A model generated the notes under the pieces. The model was not told the DNA's origin and made no database searches. It saw nothing but the letters and a program-made list of their open reading frames with translations. Positions 1 to 7,426 of a DNA stretch of 64,000 nt are shown here, one piece after another (positions within the stretch are counted from its first letter, which is position 1; the number at the start of each line of letters is the position of its first letter). The translations under genes and the position numbers were made by a program. Source of the DNA: VBAS01 sp964444975 (GTDB lineage Bacteria > Bacteroidota > Bacteroidia > Chitinophagales > Chitinophagaceae); assembly GCA_964444975.1 (NCBI GenBank), contig CAYUJD010000008.1, forward strand, positions 1 to 64,000, written 5' to 3'.

Positions 1-95
1 AGAGCACCCAACGTTCCTACGGAACGTCAAAAAAAACCTTCGATTTATTCTACCCACCTATCGTTCCTACGGAACGATAATATCCTGGAATTTTT
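1..95. repeat. Twin-palindrome repeat (CGTTCC-TAC-GGAACG), copy 1
   Basis: Two perfect 17-bp palindromes, ACGTTCCTACGGAACGT at 11-27 and TCGTTCCTACGGAACGA at 61-77, are 50 bp apart. The same pair, 51 bp apart and with the same flanks (GCACC before, CTACCCACCT between, CCTGG after), recurs near 52.75-52.83 kb. A further small hairpin (ACTCAGC/GCTGAGT, about 101-121) follows. It is non-coding and lies upstream of the first gene. Confidence 0.8.
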
Positions 96-229
96 TTCAA
101 ACTCAGCCATAAAGCTGAGTTGATGAAAAATAACGTACCTATACCCACATCCTTATATAACCTTCTGCAATCCACTTCAGAAAAATTACCGGAGTATTAT
201 TTAAATTAGTATGCTATAAAACCTAACTT

Positions 230-2170
230 ATGCGAATCTTTAAAACCCTGGAATACTTTACCGGCCGCCTTTTCCTTATACTCCCGCTATTTATTTTTTC
301 CCCGGCATTTTCGCAAAGCCCCATGCCTGAATGGGGCTATTTCAGCCCGCAGGAAATCAGTTTGAAAGAATGTTCTTTCGACCCGGAAGCAGAAGCAGTG
401 ATATTGCTGGATGAAGCCGTGGCAGAGTACGATGACGATTACCGGCTGATTACCCGGCGGCGGGTGCGGATAAAAATTCTGAATGCAAGAGGATTGAAAT
501 ATGCCGATGTCTCCATTCCTTTTTATTCGAAAAATGATTTTGAATCAGTAGACAAGATTGAAGCCTGCACGCATAATTTTGATGCGGGCAGCCAGTCACA
601 AATGACCATGCTGGATAAAAAATCCGTTTTCAAAGAAAAAAGAGATGACAAATACTCGTTGATGAAATTTCCCATGCCTGCAGTAAAAGAAGGCAGCATT
701 ATAGAGTATCGCTACGAAGTATCCACCAAAACATTTTCCAGCCCTGATGACTGGTATTTTCAAAATGATATACCCACTATAAAAAGCGCCTTCTTATTCC
801 AGGTGCCGCCGCGGGCCGAATTTACCTACCAGGTGCAGCGAAAAAACAGCCTGCCGATAATTATTAAACCGCTTCCGAACGAGGGAAAGGTTTATTTTGA
901 AATGAACAATATTCCGGCGTTGCGCTATGAGCCCTACATGGACGCTCCCCGGGATTATGTACAGAAAGTTGCCTTCCAGCTGTCGGGTGTGGTAAACCGC
1001 TTTGGTCATAAACAGGATATTAATACCACCTGGAAATCGCTGGCCAATGAACTGATGACAGAAAAATATTTCGGCAGCCAGCTCGATAAAGACCTGAAGG
1101 TGGACGAAGTAAAAAGACTGGCCGACGCTGAAAGCACTGCATCCGGTAAAATGAATGCCATTTATAATTATGTCAGGAATAATTTCACCTGGAATGGTTA
1201 TCATGGAATTTATGCTCCTGATGGATTGAAAGCTGTATGGGAAAGAAAAAAAGGCAGCAACAGCGAAATAAACCTGCTGCTGATAAATTTTCTGAATACA
1301 AACGGCGTGGAAGTGTACCCGATGCTGGTAGCAGAAAGAGATTATGGAAAAATAGATCCGAACTATCCGTTTATTGACCGCTTTAATAAAACGGTGGCTT
1401 TTGTGATGGCGGATGGCAAGCAATACATACTGGATGCCACAGAAAAATATTGTCCCGCAGGGCTTACTCCTTACCAGCTGCTGAACACGCTGGCCTTTAT
1501 TGTTGATAAAAAGAAACCCGATTTGGTCAGCATTGCCAGCAATAAGGCGTACAGGAATAAAGTAACTGTGGAAGCTGTTGTGGATGAAAGGGGCAAACTG
1601 CACGGCAATGCAGTGGTGGAAAGCACCGAATACTCCCGGCAGGACCGGGTGAAACGGATTAAATCGGACCAGAAGAAATTTATAACAGAGCAGTTTGAAA
1701 AACCATTCCGTGAACTGGCAGTTGACAGTTTCAGGTTTGTAAACCTGGATGCGGAAGAGTTGCCGCTTATTCAGCACATCCGGTTTTCACAGCAGCCTGA
1801 AGAAGGCGGCGATTTTGTTTTTCTGAATTATAATTTCTTCATAGGACTGGAAAAAAATCCATTTACATCATCTATCCGCTTTACCAATGTGAATTTTGGA
1901 TACCCTTATGTGATATCAATGGAAGCCGTTTTCAGATTGCCAGCCGGCAGCAAAATGGATTTGCCCAAAGACAGAACATTGCAATCAACCGATGGAAAAA
2001 TCAGCCTGCAGCGGGAAATAAAATTCGAGAACGGGGAAATAAAAGTGAAGCTGTTCTTTACGCAATCCATCACCCTGGTAACGCCGGAAAACTACCCTGC
2101 CCTGAAGGAGTTTTACAAAAACATGGTGGATATGCTGAGTGAGGCGGTGATCATAAAACTCCCTCTTTAA
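230..2170 (+). CDS. DUF3857 / transglutaminase-fold exported protein
   Basis: Signal peptide at residues 1-28 ending in FSQ, then a DUF3857-type beta domain (about 45-235), a transglutaminase-like core (about 300-410) and a C-terminal DUF3858-like region. The protein is probably periplasmic. In active transglutaminases the core carries Cys-His-Asp. Here the expected Cys position reads KKGSNSEINLLL (about residue 340), with no Cys, although the later strand ending in ILDATEK (about 400) keeps the Asp. This suggests a non-catalytic structural or binding role. Its stop overlaps the convergent TraB-like gene by 4 bp. Family assignment is good; the exact function is unknown. Confidence 0.82.
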   Translation: MRIFKTLEYFTGRLFLILPLFIFSPAFSQSPMPEWGYFSPQEISLKECSFDPEAEAVILLDEAVAEYDDDYRLITRRRVRIKILNARGLKYADVSIPFYSKNDFESVDKIEACTHNFDAGSQSQMTMLDKKSVFKEKRDDKYSLMKFPMPAVKEGSIIEYRYEVSTKTFSSPDDWYFQNDIPTIKSAFLFQVPPRAEFTYQVQRKNSLPIIIKPLPNEGKVYFEMNNIPALRYEPYMDAPRDYVQKVAFQLSGVVNRFGHKQDINTTWKSLANELMTEKYFGSQLDKDLKVDEVKRLADAESTASGKMNAIYNYVRNNFTWNGYHGIYAPDGLKAVWERKKGSNSEINLLLINFLNTNGVEVYPMLVAERDYGKIDPNYPFIDRFNKTVAFVMADGKQYILDATEKYCPAGLTPYQLLNTLAFIVDKKKPDLVSIASNKAYRNKVTVEAVVDERGKLHGNAVVESTEYSRQDRVKRIKSDQKKFITEQFEKPFRELAVDSFRFVNLDAEELPLIQHIRFSQQPEEGGDFVFLNYNFFIGLEKNPFTSSIRFTNVNFGYPYVISMEAVFRLPAGSKMDLPKDRTLQSTDGKISLQREIKFENGEIKVKLFFTQSITLVTPENYPALKEFYKNMVDMLSEAVIIKLPL

Positions 2171-3093
2171 ATCACCCGCTTTGAGCTTATTTTATTATTT
2201 ATGGCCCGCACTGTATATCCTTCTTTGCGCAGCAGGTTGATGACGCCCTTTTCGCCGGGCAGATGCCCCGCTCCCACTGCAATGGTTACCGGCCTGTCGT
2301 GCATGATGGTTTTGAGTTTTGCTACCCAGTTGCGGTTGCGGTGATAGAGCAGCATGTCTTCATACTGCATCAGGCCATAATCACTTTTGGTAATAAATTT
2401 TCCCAGCTTTTCTATGTCCTGGGTGCGGTAGACATCCATCATTTCGTTAAACTCCTTGCCGACATCTGACCGGTCATCCTGCGATTGTATGTATTTCAAC
2501 AGTTGCTCGGCCTGCAGGCGGTAAGGAATGCTGTCGAAAATACTAACCTGGTAATTCATGGTTTCCAGCCCTTCGATTCGTTTCCTTTTACTTTTGGCTT
2601 CCTGCATTATCAGTTGTTCCATGGCAACTGTTGCGCTGCAGTCGAGCCCCGCTTCCATCAGCAGCGATGAAGCCAGCAGGGGTTTGTATTTTTCAAATTC
2701 TGAAAACGGGATAAGGCCATTGTGATTCTCTATATAATTTTTTACTTTTTCATAATCGTCTTTATTCAACAGGTCGGCCAGCGTGGTGTCGTTTTTCATT
2801 TTCATTTTTGTCATCATCAGCAGCATCTCCATCACATTATCCATGTCTACTTCAAAATAAATCCGCTCCGTATTCTGAATGGCGGCTTTCAGGCTGTCGC
2901 TTAGCACAGCATCATCTTCACAAATAAGATGCATGGTGCCGAAGAGATAGGAAGGCTTTTCAAGCCCTTTGCCGGTGATTTCCCACAGCAGGCTTTTTTC
3001 CAGTGGTGCCGGATGTTGCCGGCTGATTTGTTTTGAAGCTGAGCAACCCAATACAATCAGCGTCAATAAATATTTTAGATTGAAAAATTTCAT
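2167..3093 (-). CDS. TraB/GumN family lipoprotein
   Basis: The N-terminus is a lipoprotein signal (LIVLGC, Cys at about 17), so the protein should be anchored in an envelope membrane. The body matches the TraB/GumN fold: a start motif LWEITGKG...SYLFGTMH (GTMH at about 52-55) and a C-terminal AVGAGHLPGEKGVINLL (about 271-287), the two conserved metal-binding motifs of this Tiki-like hydrolase family. Members are predicted metalloproteases, but bacterial substrates are mostly unknown. The start codon overlaps the last base of the upstream UbiD-family gene, so the two are likely co-transcribed. Confidence 0.85.
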   Translation of the reverse strand: MKFFNLKYLLTLIVLGCSASKQISRQHPAPLEKSLLWEITGKGLEKPSYLFGTMHLICEDDAVLSDSLKAAIQNTERIYFEVDMDNVMEMLLMMTKMKMKNDTTLADLLNKDDYEKVKNYIENHNGLIPFSEFEKYKPLLASSLLMEAGLDCSATVAMEQLIMQEAKSKRKRIEGLETMNYQVSIFDSIPYRLQAEQLLKYIQSQDDRSDVGKEFNEMMDVYRTQDIEKLGKFITKSDYGLMQYEDMLLYHRNRNWVAKLKTIMHDRPVTIAVGAGHLPGEKGVINLLRKEGYTVRAINNKISSKRVI

Positions 3094-5207
3094 CAGGCTT
3101 TGTTTTGAGTCAAATAATTTGATGAGTGTGCCCCGGTTATCCCCTTATATTCACTTGCATCAAAAACTGCCGCTTCTTCTCCGTACAACTGGCTTTTAAA
3201 CTTCAGAGATGGCGAAGGAAGAAATTCACCGATACCAAGATTATTCCATTTGTTGTCCACTGACCTGATGGTAGTGTCATCAGCCACGATGATATTGGGC
3301 CAGTCGCGGTGAAAGTCGTCAAACTCTTTTGTTTTGCGGGTGCCGTCGAAACCGATGCAGGCGGTGTAGTTATTTTTTGCCTGATAGTTTGATTGCTTGA
3401 TTATTGTTTTGTATAAATGAAAGTCACGCTTGGGGTCGAGGTTGTTACAAAAACGCCATAGTGCTGTTGGCAAATCATGGGGATCTACTGTGTGTTCAAC
3501 ATAAAGAATCATTTTCACGCCATTCATTTCTTCCAGCTCACATACCTGTTCATGTAATTCTTTTATATGTCCTCTCCTGTCTTTCTTTACCGAAATGATG
3601 AGACAAGGAATTTCTTTTTTCAACAAAGAACTATTCACTTCTTTTATTTCCGGAAATTTTTTAAGAATAGTTTCCCCCAAATCAAATCTGAAATCCACCT
3701 GCGCTAAGGCTTCGGTGAATAAATCTGAAATCTGATCCCCGTAGTTACCGGGACTGAAATTTTCATCCCTCTCCTCTTCAAACTTGTAAGTGCCGTCAAT
3801 ACACATTTTTCCTCCAAAGCCCAGCTTGCTGCAGCTGTGGTCCAGCACATCCATCGGGCCCTGCGAAAAATAAATATCTGTGGCCGGGTTCATATTTCTG
3901 AAAACTTCTTTTGCCACCGATTCATAATCCCGCAAATTCAATGAGTCCTTACTTATTCCGACCTGTATCGGGCTGGGCGAGGTTAACACAAGTATTTTAT
4001 TAAACATCATTTGCCCTGCGCCCCACATGGCATTCATCACTTTTTGTCCCTGCCCGGCAAAGTCTTTTTGAATTTTTGTAATCACGAGATTATGAAAAAC
4101 ACCTTGCACCGGCATTTCCATATCCAGTATTTCGGGCACCAGTGTCATTTTGATGGGTGCAAGAAAAATCCGCTCAGTTGCTTTGCCCAGCCAGGCATCT
4201 TCCTGCGGCGGTATGCCTACGATGGTGGCGGGATACACGGGATTTTTTTTGTGAGTAATCGCCGTAATGTGAAACCGCGGGTACCAATCGGGTAAAGAAT
4301 AATACCCGGTATGGTCGCCAAAGGGCCCTTCCCAAATCATTTCATCACCGGGATCCACGAAACCTTCGATGACGAAATCGGCATCGGCCGGCACTTCTAT
4401 TTCGGGTTGTGTAATGCATTTCACCAGCTCCACTTTTTTCCGGCGCAAAAAACCTGCAAGCATATATTCATCTACATTTTCCGGCAAAGGCGCAGTGGCG
4501 CTGTAACCATAAACCGGATCTCCGCCAAGCGCCACGGCCACCGGCATTCGTAAGTTCAGCTTTTTATATTCAGAAAAATGTTTGGCCGAAACTTTATGTT
4601 TGTGCCAGTGCATGGCAGTAAGCGTGGGGCCAAATACCTGCATGCGATACATGCCTACATTTCTTGTTCCGGTGTTTGGGTCTTTGGTGTGAATAACCGG
4701 CAAGGTTACAAACGGTCCGCCGTCTTTGGGCCAGCAGGTGATTACCGGCAGTTTAGTAACATCAGGCGGCCCACCCCATACCCCTCCCGAAGGGAGGGGT
4801 TTTTCAGTGTAAACAATTTCCTGGCATTCTCCCCTGCCTTTTTTTACCGTCGGCATCCACGATGCAAACTGACCCAGTTTCGGAAGCAATTTCAGCTTGT
4901 CCAATAGGCCTTCCTTTGGCGCCGATAAAATCTTAAACAGGTTTTCAATTTCCTTTGCCACATCGTCGAGGTGTTTTACGCCCAACGCAAGACACATTCT
5001 TTTTTCACTGCCATAAGCGTTCATCAGCACGGGAAAATCGTAACCGGTATTTTCAAACAGCAATGCTTTACCGCCACCGGGTTGCTTGCTTATGCGGTCG
5101 GTTATCTCCGCCATTTCCAGTTTGGGGTCAACATAAGTTTTAATACGAAGCAACTCCCCTTCTTTTTCCAGTCTTTCAATAAAATGCTGCTGATTGCGGT
5201 AAGCCAT
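3093..5207 (-). CDS. UbiD family decarboxylase (prFMN-dependent)
   Basis: A 704-residue member of the UbiD/MenD-like decarboxylase superfamily, shown by N-terminal MAYRNQQHFIERLEKEGEL, the central WEGPFGDHTGYYS motif and IPPQEDAWLGKATERIF. Family members use prenylated FMN made by UbiX to decarboxylate aromatic or unsaturated acids; in Bacteroidota a quinone-pathway role is the usual guess. No ubiX is visible here. The ATG at 5207 is chosen; an in-frame TTG two codons upstream is less likely. Residues about 134-147 (PLPSGGVWG) are encoded by an in-frame 21-bp GC-rich palindrome that looks like an inserted repeat. Downstream it abuts the TraB-like gene. Confidence 0.85.
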   Translation of the reverse strand: MAYRNQQHFIERLEKEGELLRIKTYVDPKLEMAEITDRISKQPGGGKALLFENTGYDFPVLMNAYGSEKRMCLALGVKHLDDVAKEIENLFKILSAPKEGLLDKLKLLPKLGQFASWMPTVKKGRGECQEIVYTEKPLPSGGVWGGPPDVTKLPVITCWPKDGGPFVTLPVIHTKDPNTGTRNVGMYRMQVFGPTLTAMHWHKHKVSAKHFSEYKKLNLRMPVAVALGGDPVYGYSATAPLPENVDEYMLAGFLRRKKVELVKCITQPEIEVPADADFVIEGFVDPGDEMIWEGPFGDHTGYYSLPDWYPRFHITAITHKKNPVYPATIVGIPPQEDAWLGKATERIFLAPIKMTLVPEILDMEMPVQGVFHNLVITKIQKDFAGQGQKVMNAMWGAGQMMFNKILVLTSPSPIQVGISKDSLNLRDYESVAKEVFRNMNPATDIYFSQGPMDVLDHSCSKLGFGGKMCIDGTYKFEEERDENFSPGNYGDQISDLFTEALAQVDFRFDLGETILKKFPEIKEVNSSLLKKEIPCLIISVKKDRRGHIKELHEQVCELEEMNGVKMILYVEHTVDPHDLPTALWRFCNNLDPKRDFHLYKTIIKQSNYQAKNNYTACIGFDGTRKTKEFDDFHRDWPNIIVADDTTIRSVDNKWNNLGIGEFLPSPSLKFKSQLYGEEAAVFDASEYKGITGAHSSNYLTQNKA
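4772..4808. repeat. GC-rich palindrome inside the UbiD-family gene
   Basis: ACCCCTCCC-gaa-GGGAGGGGT (4780-4800) is a perfect 9-bp inverted repeat with a 3-base loop. It sits within codons of the UbiD homologue between the conserved EIVYTE and PDVTKLP segments. It adds about ten residues and keeps the frame. A related but imperfect element (CCTCC-caac-GGAGG) lies just after the ROK kinase gene near 37.61 kb. Confidence 0.7.
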
Positions 5208-5243
5208 TTTCAAAAATTGATAATCAAAGTTAGTAGTGAAATG

Positions 5244-5296
5244 TGAGAAAGGAGTCAGTAGTCAGAACTCAGAGCACGGAATTCAGGGCCAGTAGT
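5244..5296. repeat. Purine-rich AGTCAG word repeat
   Basis: The spacer between the DUF6089 gene and the UbiD-family gene holds repeated GTCAG/ACTCAG words. Its first 15 bases, TGAGAAAGGAGTCAG (5244-5258), are identical to a stretch inside argS at 24271-24285, and similar words occur at 31.98-32.03 kb. It is a degenerate dispersed repeat with no coding content. Confidence 0.6.
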
Positions 5297-5308
5297 TATG
5301 AATTAAAC

Positions 5309-6181
5309 TTACAGCGGCACGGAAGGACAGCCATATCTACTTTTTTTACCGGAATATTTATATCCCCTGACGCCACCTCCACCGCCACTTATCGATGGCC
5401 TGAATGTAAGATGGAGCCCGGTGAAATAATAAACGTCTTTTTGCCTTGAACTTCCCCGCTGGGTATTCTTGTTGGGAAATACCGGGTTGCCGCCGGGCAC
5501 CTCGTCGCCGCGGTATGAAAAATCTACGGCAGTTTGGCCTCTTGCATTCAGCAGGTCGTTATAGTCAGGGTAGGAAGTGCTGACATCATCAAGGTAATCA
5601 GTAAAAAGTTTGCGCAGGCCGAATTCAATTCCGAGCCGCAGGTTTTCAGTAAGGGCAAACCGTATGCCCCCGCCAAAGGGAATGGCTGGCTGCCAGAGAG
5701 AATAATTTTTTTTCTCCGGGTAAATACCTTGTCCTTCTGTGCTCAGCGGTTTCAGAAAATATTTTTGGCCAGTAGAATCGTACGTATAAGGATCGAAATG
5801 AAAAACTGCCAGGCCGGCAAAAGCATAGGGCGAAAATCCCGTTTCATTCAGCTTGAAAATAAAATACTCGCCAGCCACACTGAATTCTGATACGGCCGAT
5901 TCAAACTGCAGGTTTCGCAAGCGCAGATTTTGTTTTTCGCTGTGTGTATCGCTGCCATTCACCCTGGCAAAACTATAGGCTCCGCGAAGCAGCAGACGGT
6001 CAAACAATTCGTAATGCACCGTGCCACCGATAAACCCATTGGTGATGCGGCGGGGATAGAGTTTATCAAGCAAATCGCCGTTGTAATTGGCCAGCCCGCC
6101 GGCAATGCCGATATGTATCCGCTGTGCGGAAAGTTGTATGATGGAGAAAAAAAATAACAGGAATAAATAAATTGATTTCAA
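5309..6181 (-). CDS. DUF6089-like outer-membrane beta-barrel protein
   Basis: A 290-residue protein with a signal peptide (MKSIYLFLLFFFSIIQLSAQ, cleavage after about residue 19). It then alternates short amphipathic strands typical of a small porin-like barrel: GIAGGLANYNGDL, GGTVHYELFDRLLLRGAYSF, SPYAFAGLAVFHFDP, RFALTENLRLGIEFGLRKLFTDY. This pattern and length fit the DUF6089 family of Bacteroidota, whose function is unknown. The final about 25 residues (SGGGGGVRGYKYSGKKSRYG...) are glycine- and lysine-rich rather than strand-like and may be a divergent tail. Confidence 0.75.
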   Translation of the reverse strand: MKSIYLFLLFFFSIIQLSAQRIHIGIAGGLANYNGDLLDKLYPRRITNGFIGGTVHYELFDRLLLRGAYSFARVNGSDTHSEKQNLRLRNLQFESAVSEFSVAGEYFIFKLNETGFSPYAFAGLAVFHFDPYTYDSTGQKYFLKPLSTEGQGIYPEKKNYSLWQPAIPFGGGIRFALTENLRLGIEFGLRKLFTDYLDDVSTSYPDYNDLLNARGQTAVDFSYRGDEVPGGNPVFPNKNTQRGSSRQKDVYYFTGLHLTFRPSISGGGGGVRGYKYSGKKSRYGCPSVPL

Positions 6182-6275
6182 GCTGCGGGTTTGCTTTTCT
6201 GTCGCAAAAATAAGGCCTGAATGCGGAAAGCTGCTCTGAACGGGTGAAGGAAGCCACGAAATAAAATGATTTTAT

Positions 6276-7289
6276 TTAACGATGAAAGCTGACACCCAGA
6301 CCGGGTAAACCAGAATAAATGATGCGGCCGTAATCATATCTTATTCCTGTAGCTATATCTTCAGCCAGCAGCAGGGGCCCGTCCATATCAGCATAATCGA
6401 GCAGTGGAAGCAAATGAGCAATAGCGGCCGTGCCGATAGTGGTTTCGCACATGCATCCCACCATCACCTGCATGCCAAGTTCCCTTGCTCTTTTTATCAT
6501 ACGCCGCGCAGGCGTGATGCCGCTGCATTTGGTCAGTTTAATATTGATGCCATGAAAATAGCCGTGACATTTGTCAACGTCGTTTTCAGATACACAACTT
6601 TCGTCGGCAAACAGGGGCAAAGGCGATTTTTCAAAAAGCAATTTCATGCCTTCCCAATTGTCTTTTGCAAGCGGCTGTTCCACCAGCTCCACGCCCATCG
6701 CTTTCAGCAACGGTATTTTCTGCAATGCTTCTTCTACCGTCCAGCCGGCATTGGCATCAACACGGATGACAGAATTGCCGTGCTGCCGTAAAGCTTTCAC
6801 CATTTCAATATCGTTTTCAGCACCTACTTTTACTTTATAAACAGGCCAGGGCTTCTCCTTCATCTTTTCTACCATTTTTTCAATAGTATCAATACCGATG
6901 GTGTAATCGGTAACCGGGTTATTGGAAATATCAAGTTTCCAAAGCTCATACAATGGTTTACCTTTCATTTTTCCATACAGATCCCAGGCAGCGATATCCA
7001 GTGCACACACAAGAAAGGGATTACCGGGAAAAAGATGATGCAGGTAATGCCAGAAACGCTCCGGTTCAGTGAAAGCAAATTTTTCAATAAAAGATTTTTT
7101 TGCTTCCAGGTCGGCCATCATTTTTTCCACTGTGATGTTGTAATACCTGATTGCCGGCGCTTCGCCATAACCTTTAATGCCGAATTGCTCCAGCGCCACC
7201 ACCAGCGTGGGCTGATGTGTTTTAGTGCCCCGTGAAATGGTGAAGGGAGAACGGAAAGGAAGATGGAAAGAGTAAGCGGTGATTTTCAT
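6276..7289 (-). CDS. Dipeptide epimerase (enolase superfamily)
   Basis: A 337-residue enolase-superfamily protein. It has the KxK catalytic pair in YKVKVG (about 150-155), metal ligands in RVDANAGW (about 175), VEQPL and FADES, and the second-face lysine in NIKLTKCSG (about 249-257). The C-terminal MDGPLLLAEDIATGI is typical of L-Ala-D/L-Glu (dipeptide) epimerases of the muconate-lactonising subgroup. It probably helps recycle murein peptides or racemises other dipeptides; specificity cannot be read from sequence alone. It is a single-gene unit with AT-rich flanks. Confidence 0.88.
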   Translation of the reverse strand: MKITAYSFHLPFRSPFTISRGTKTHQPTLVVALEQFGIKGYGEAPAIRYYNITVEKMMADLEAKKSFIEKFAFTEPERFWHYLHHLFPGNPFLVCALDIAAWDLYGKMKGKPLYELWKLDISNNPVTDYTIGIDTIEKMVEKMKEKPWPVYKVKVGAENDIEMVKALRQHGNSVIRVDANAGWTVEEALQKIPLLKAMGVELVEQPLAKDNWEGMKLLFEKSPLPLFADESCVSENDVDKCHGYFHGINIKLTKCSGITPARRMIKRARELGMQVMVGCMCETTIGTAAIAHLLPLLDYADMDGPLLLAEDIATGIRYDYGRIIYSGLPGLGVSFHR

Positions 7290-7426
7290 CAGGAGAAAAA
7301 TTGCGGAATCAAACCCGGGAAATTATATAGCAAATGCTCAATGATTAATTTTCAATATTCAGTTAAGAATTTCTTTTGAATTGTGAATTAATAATATGTG
7401 ATGAATATTAAACATCTTATGAACTT

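Noticed and set aside
794..1777. Long reverse frame over the DUF3857 gene
   Set aside because: It is a shadow of the forward gene: no domain and atypical composition.
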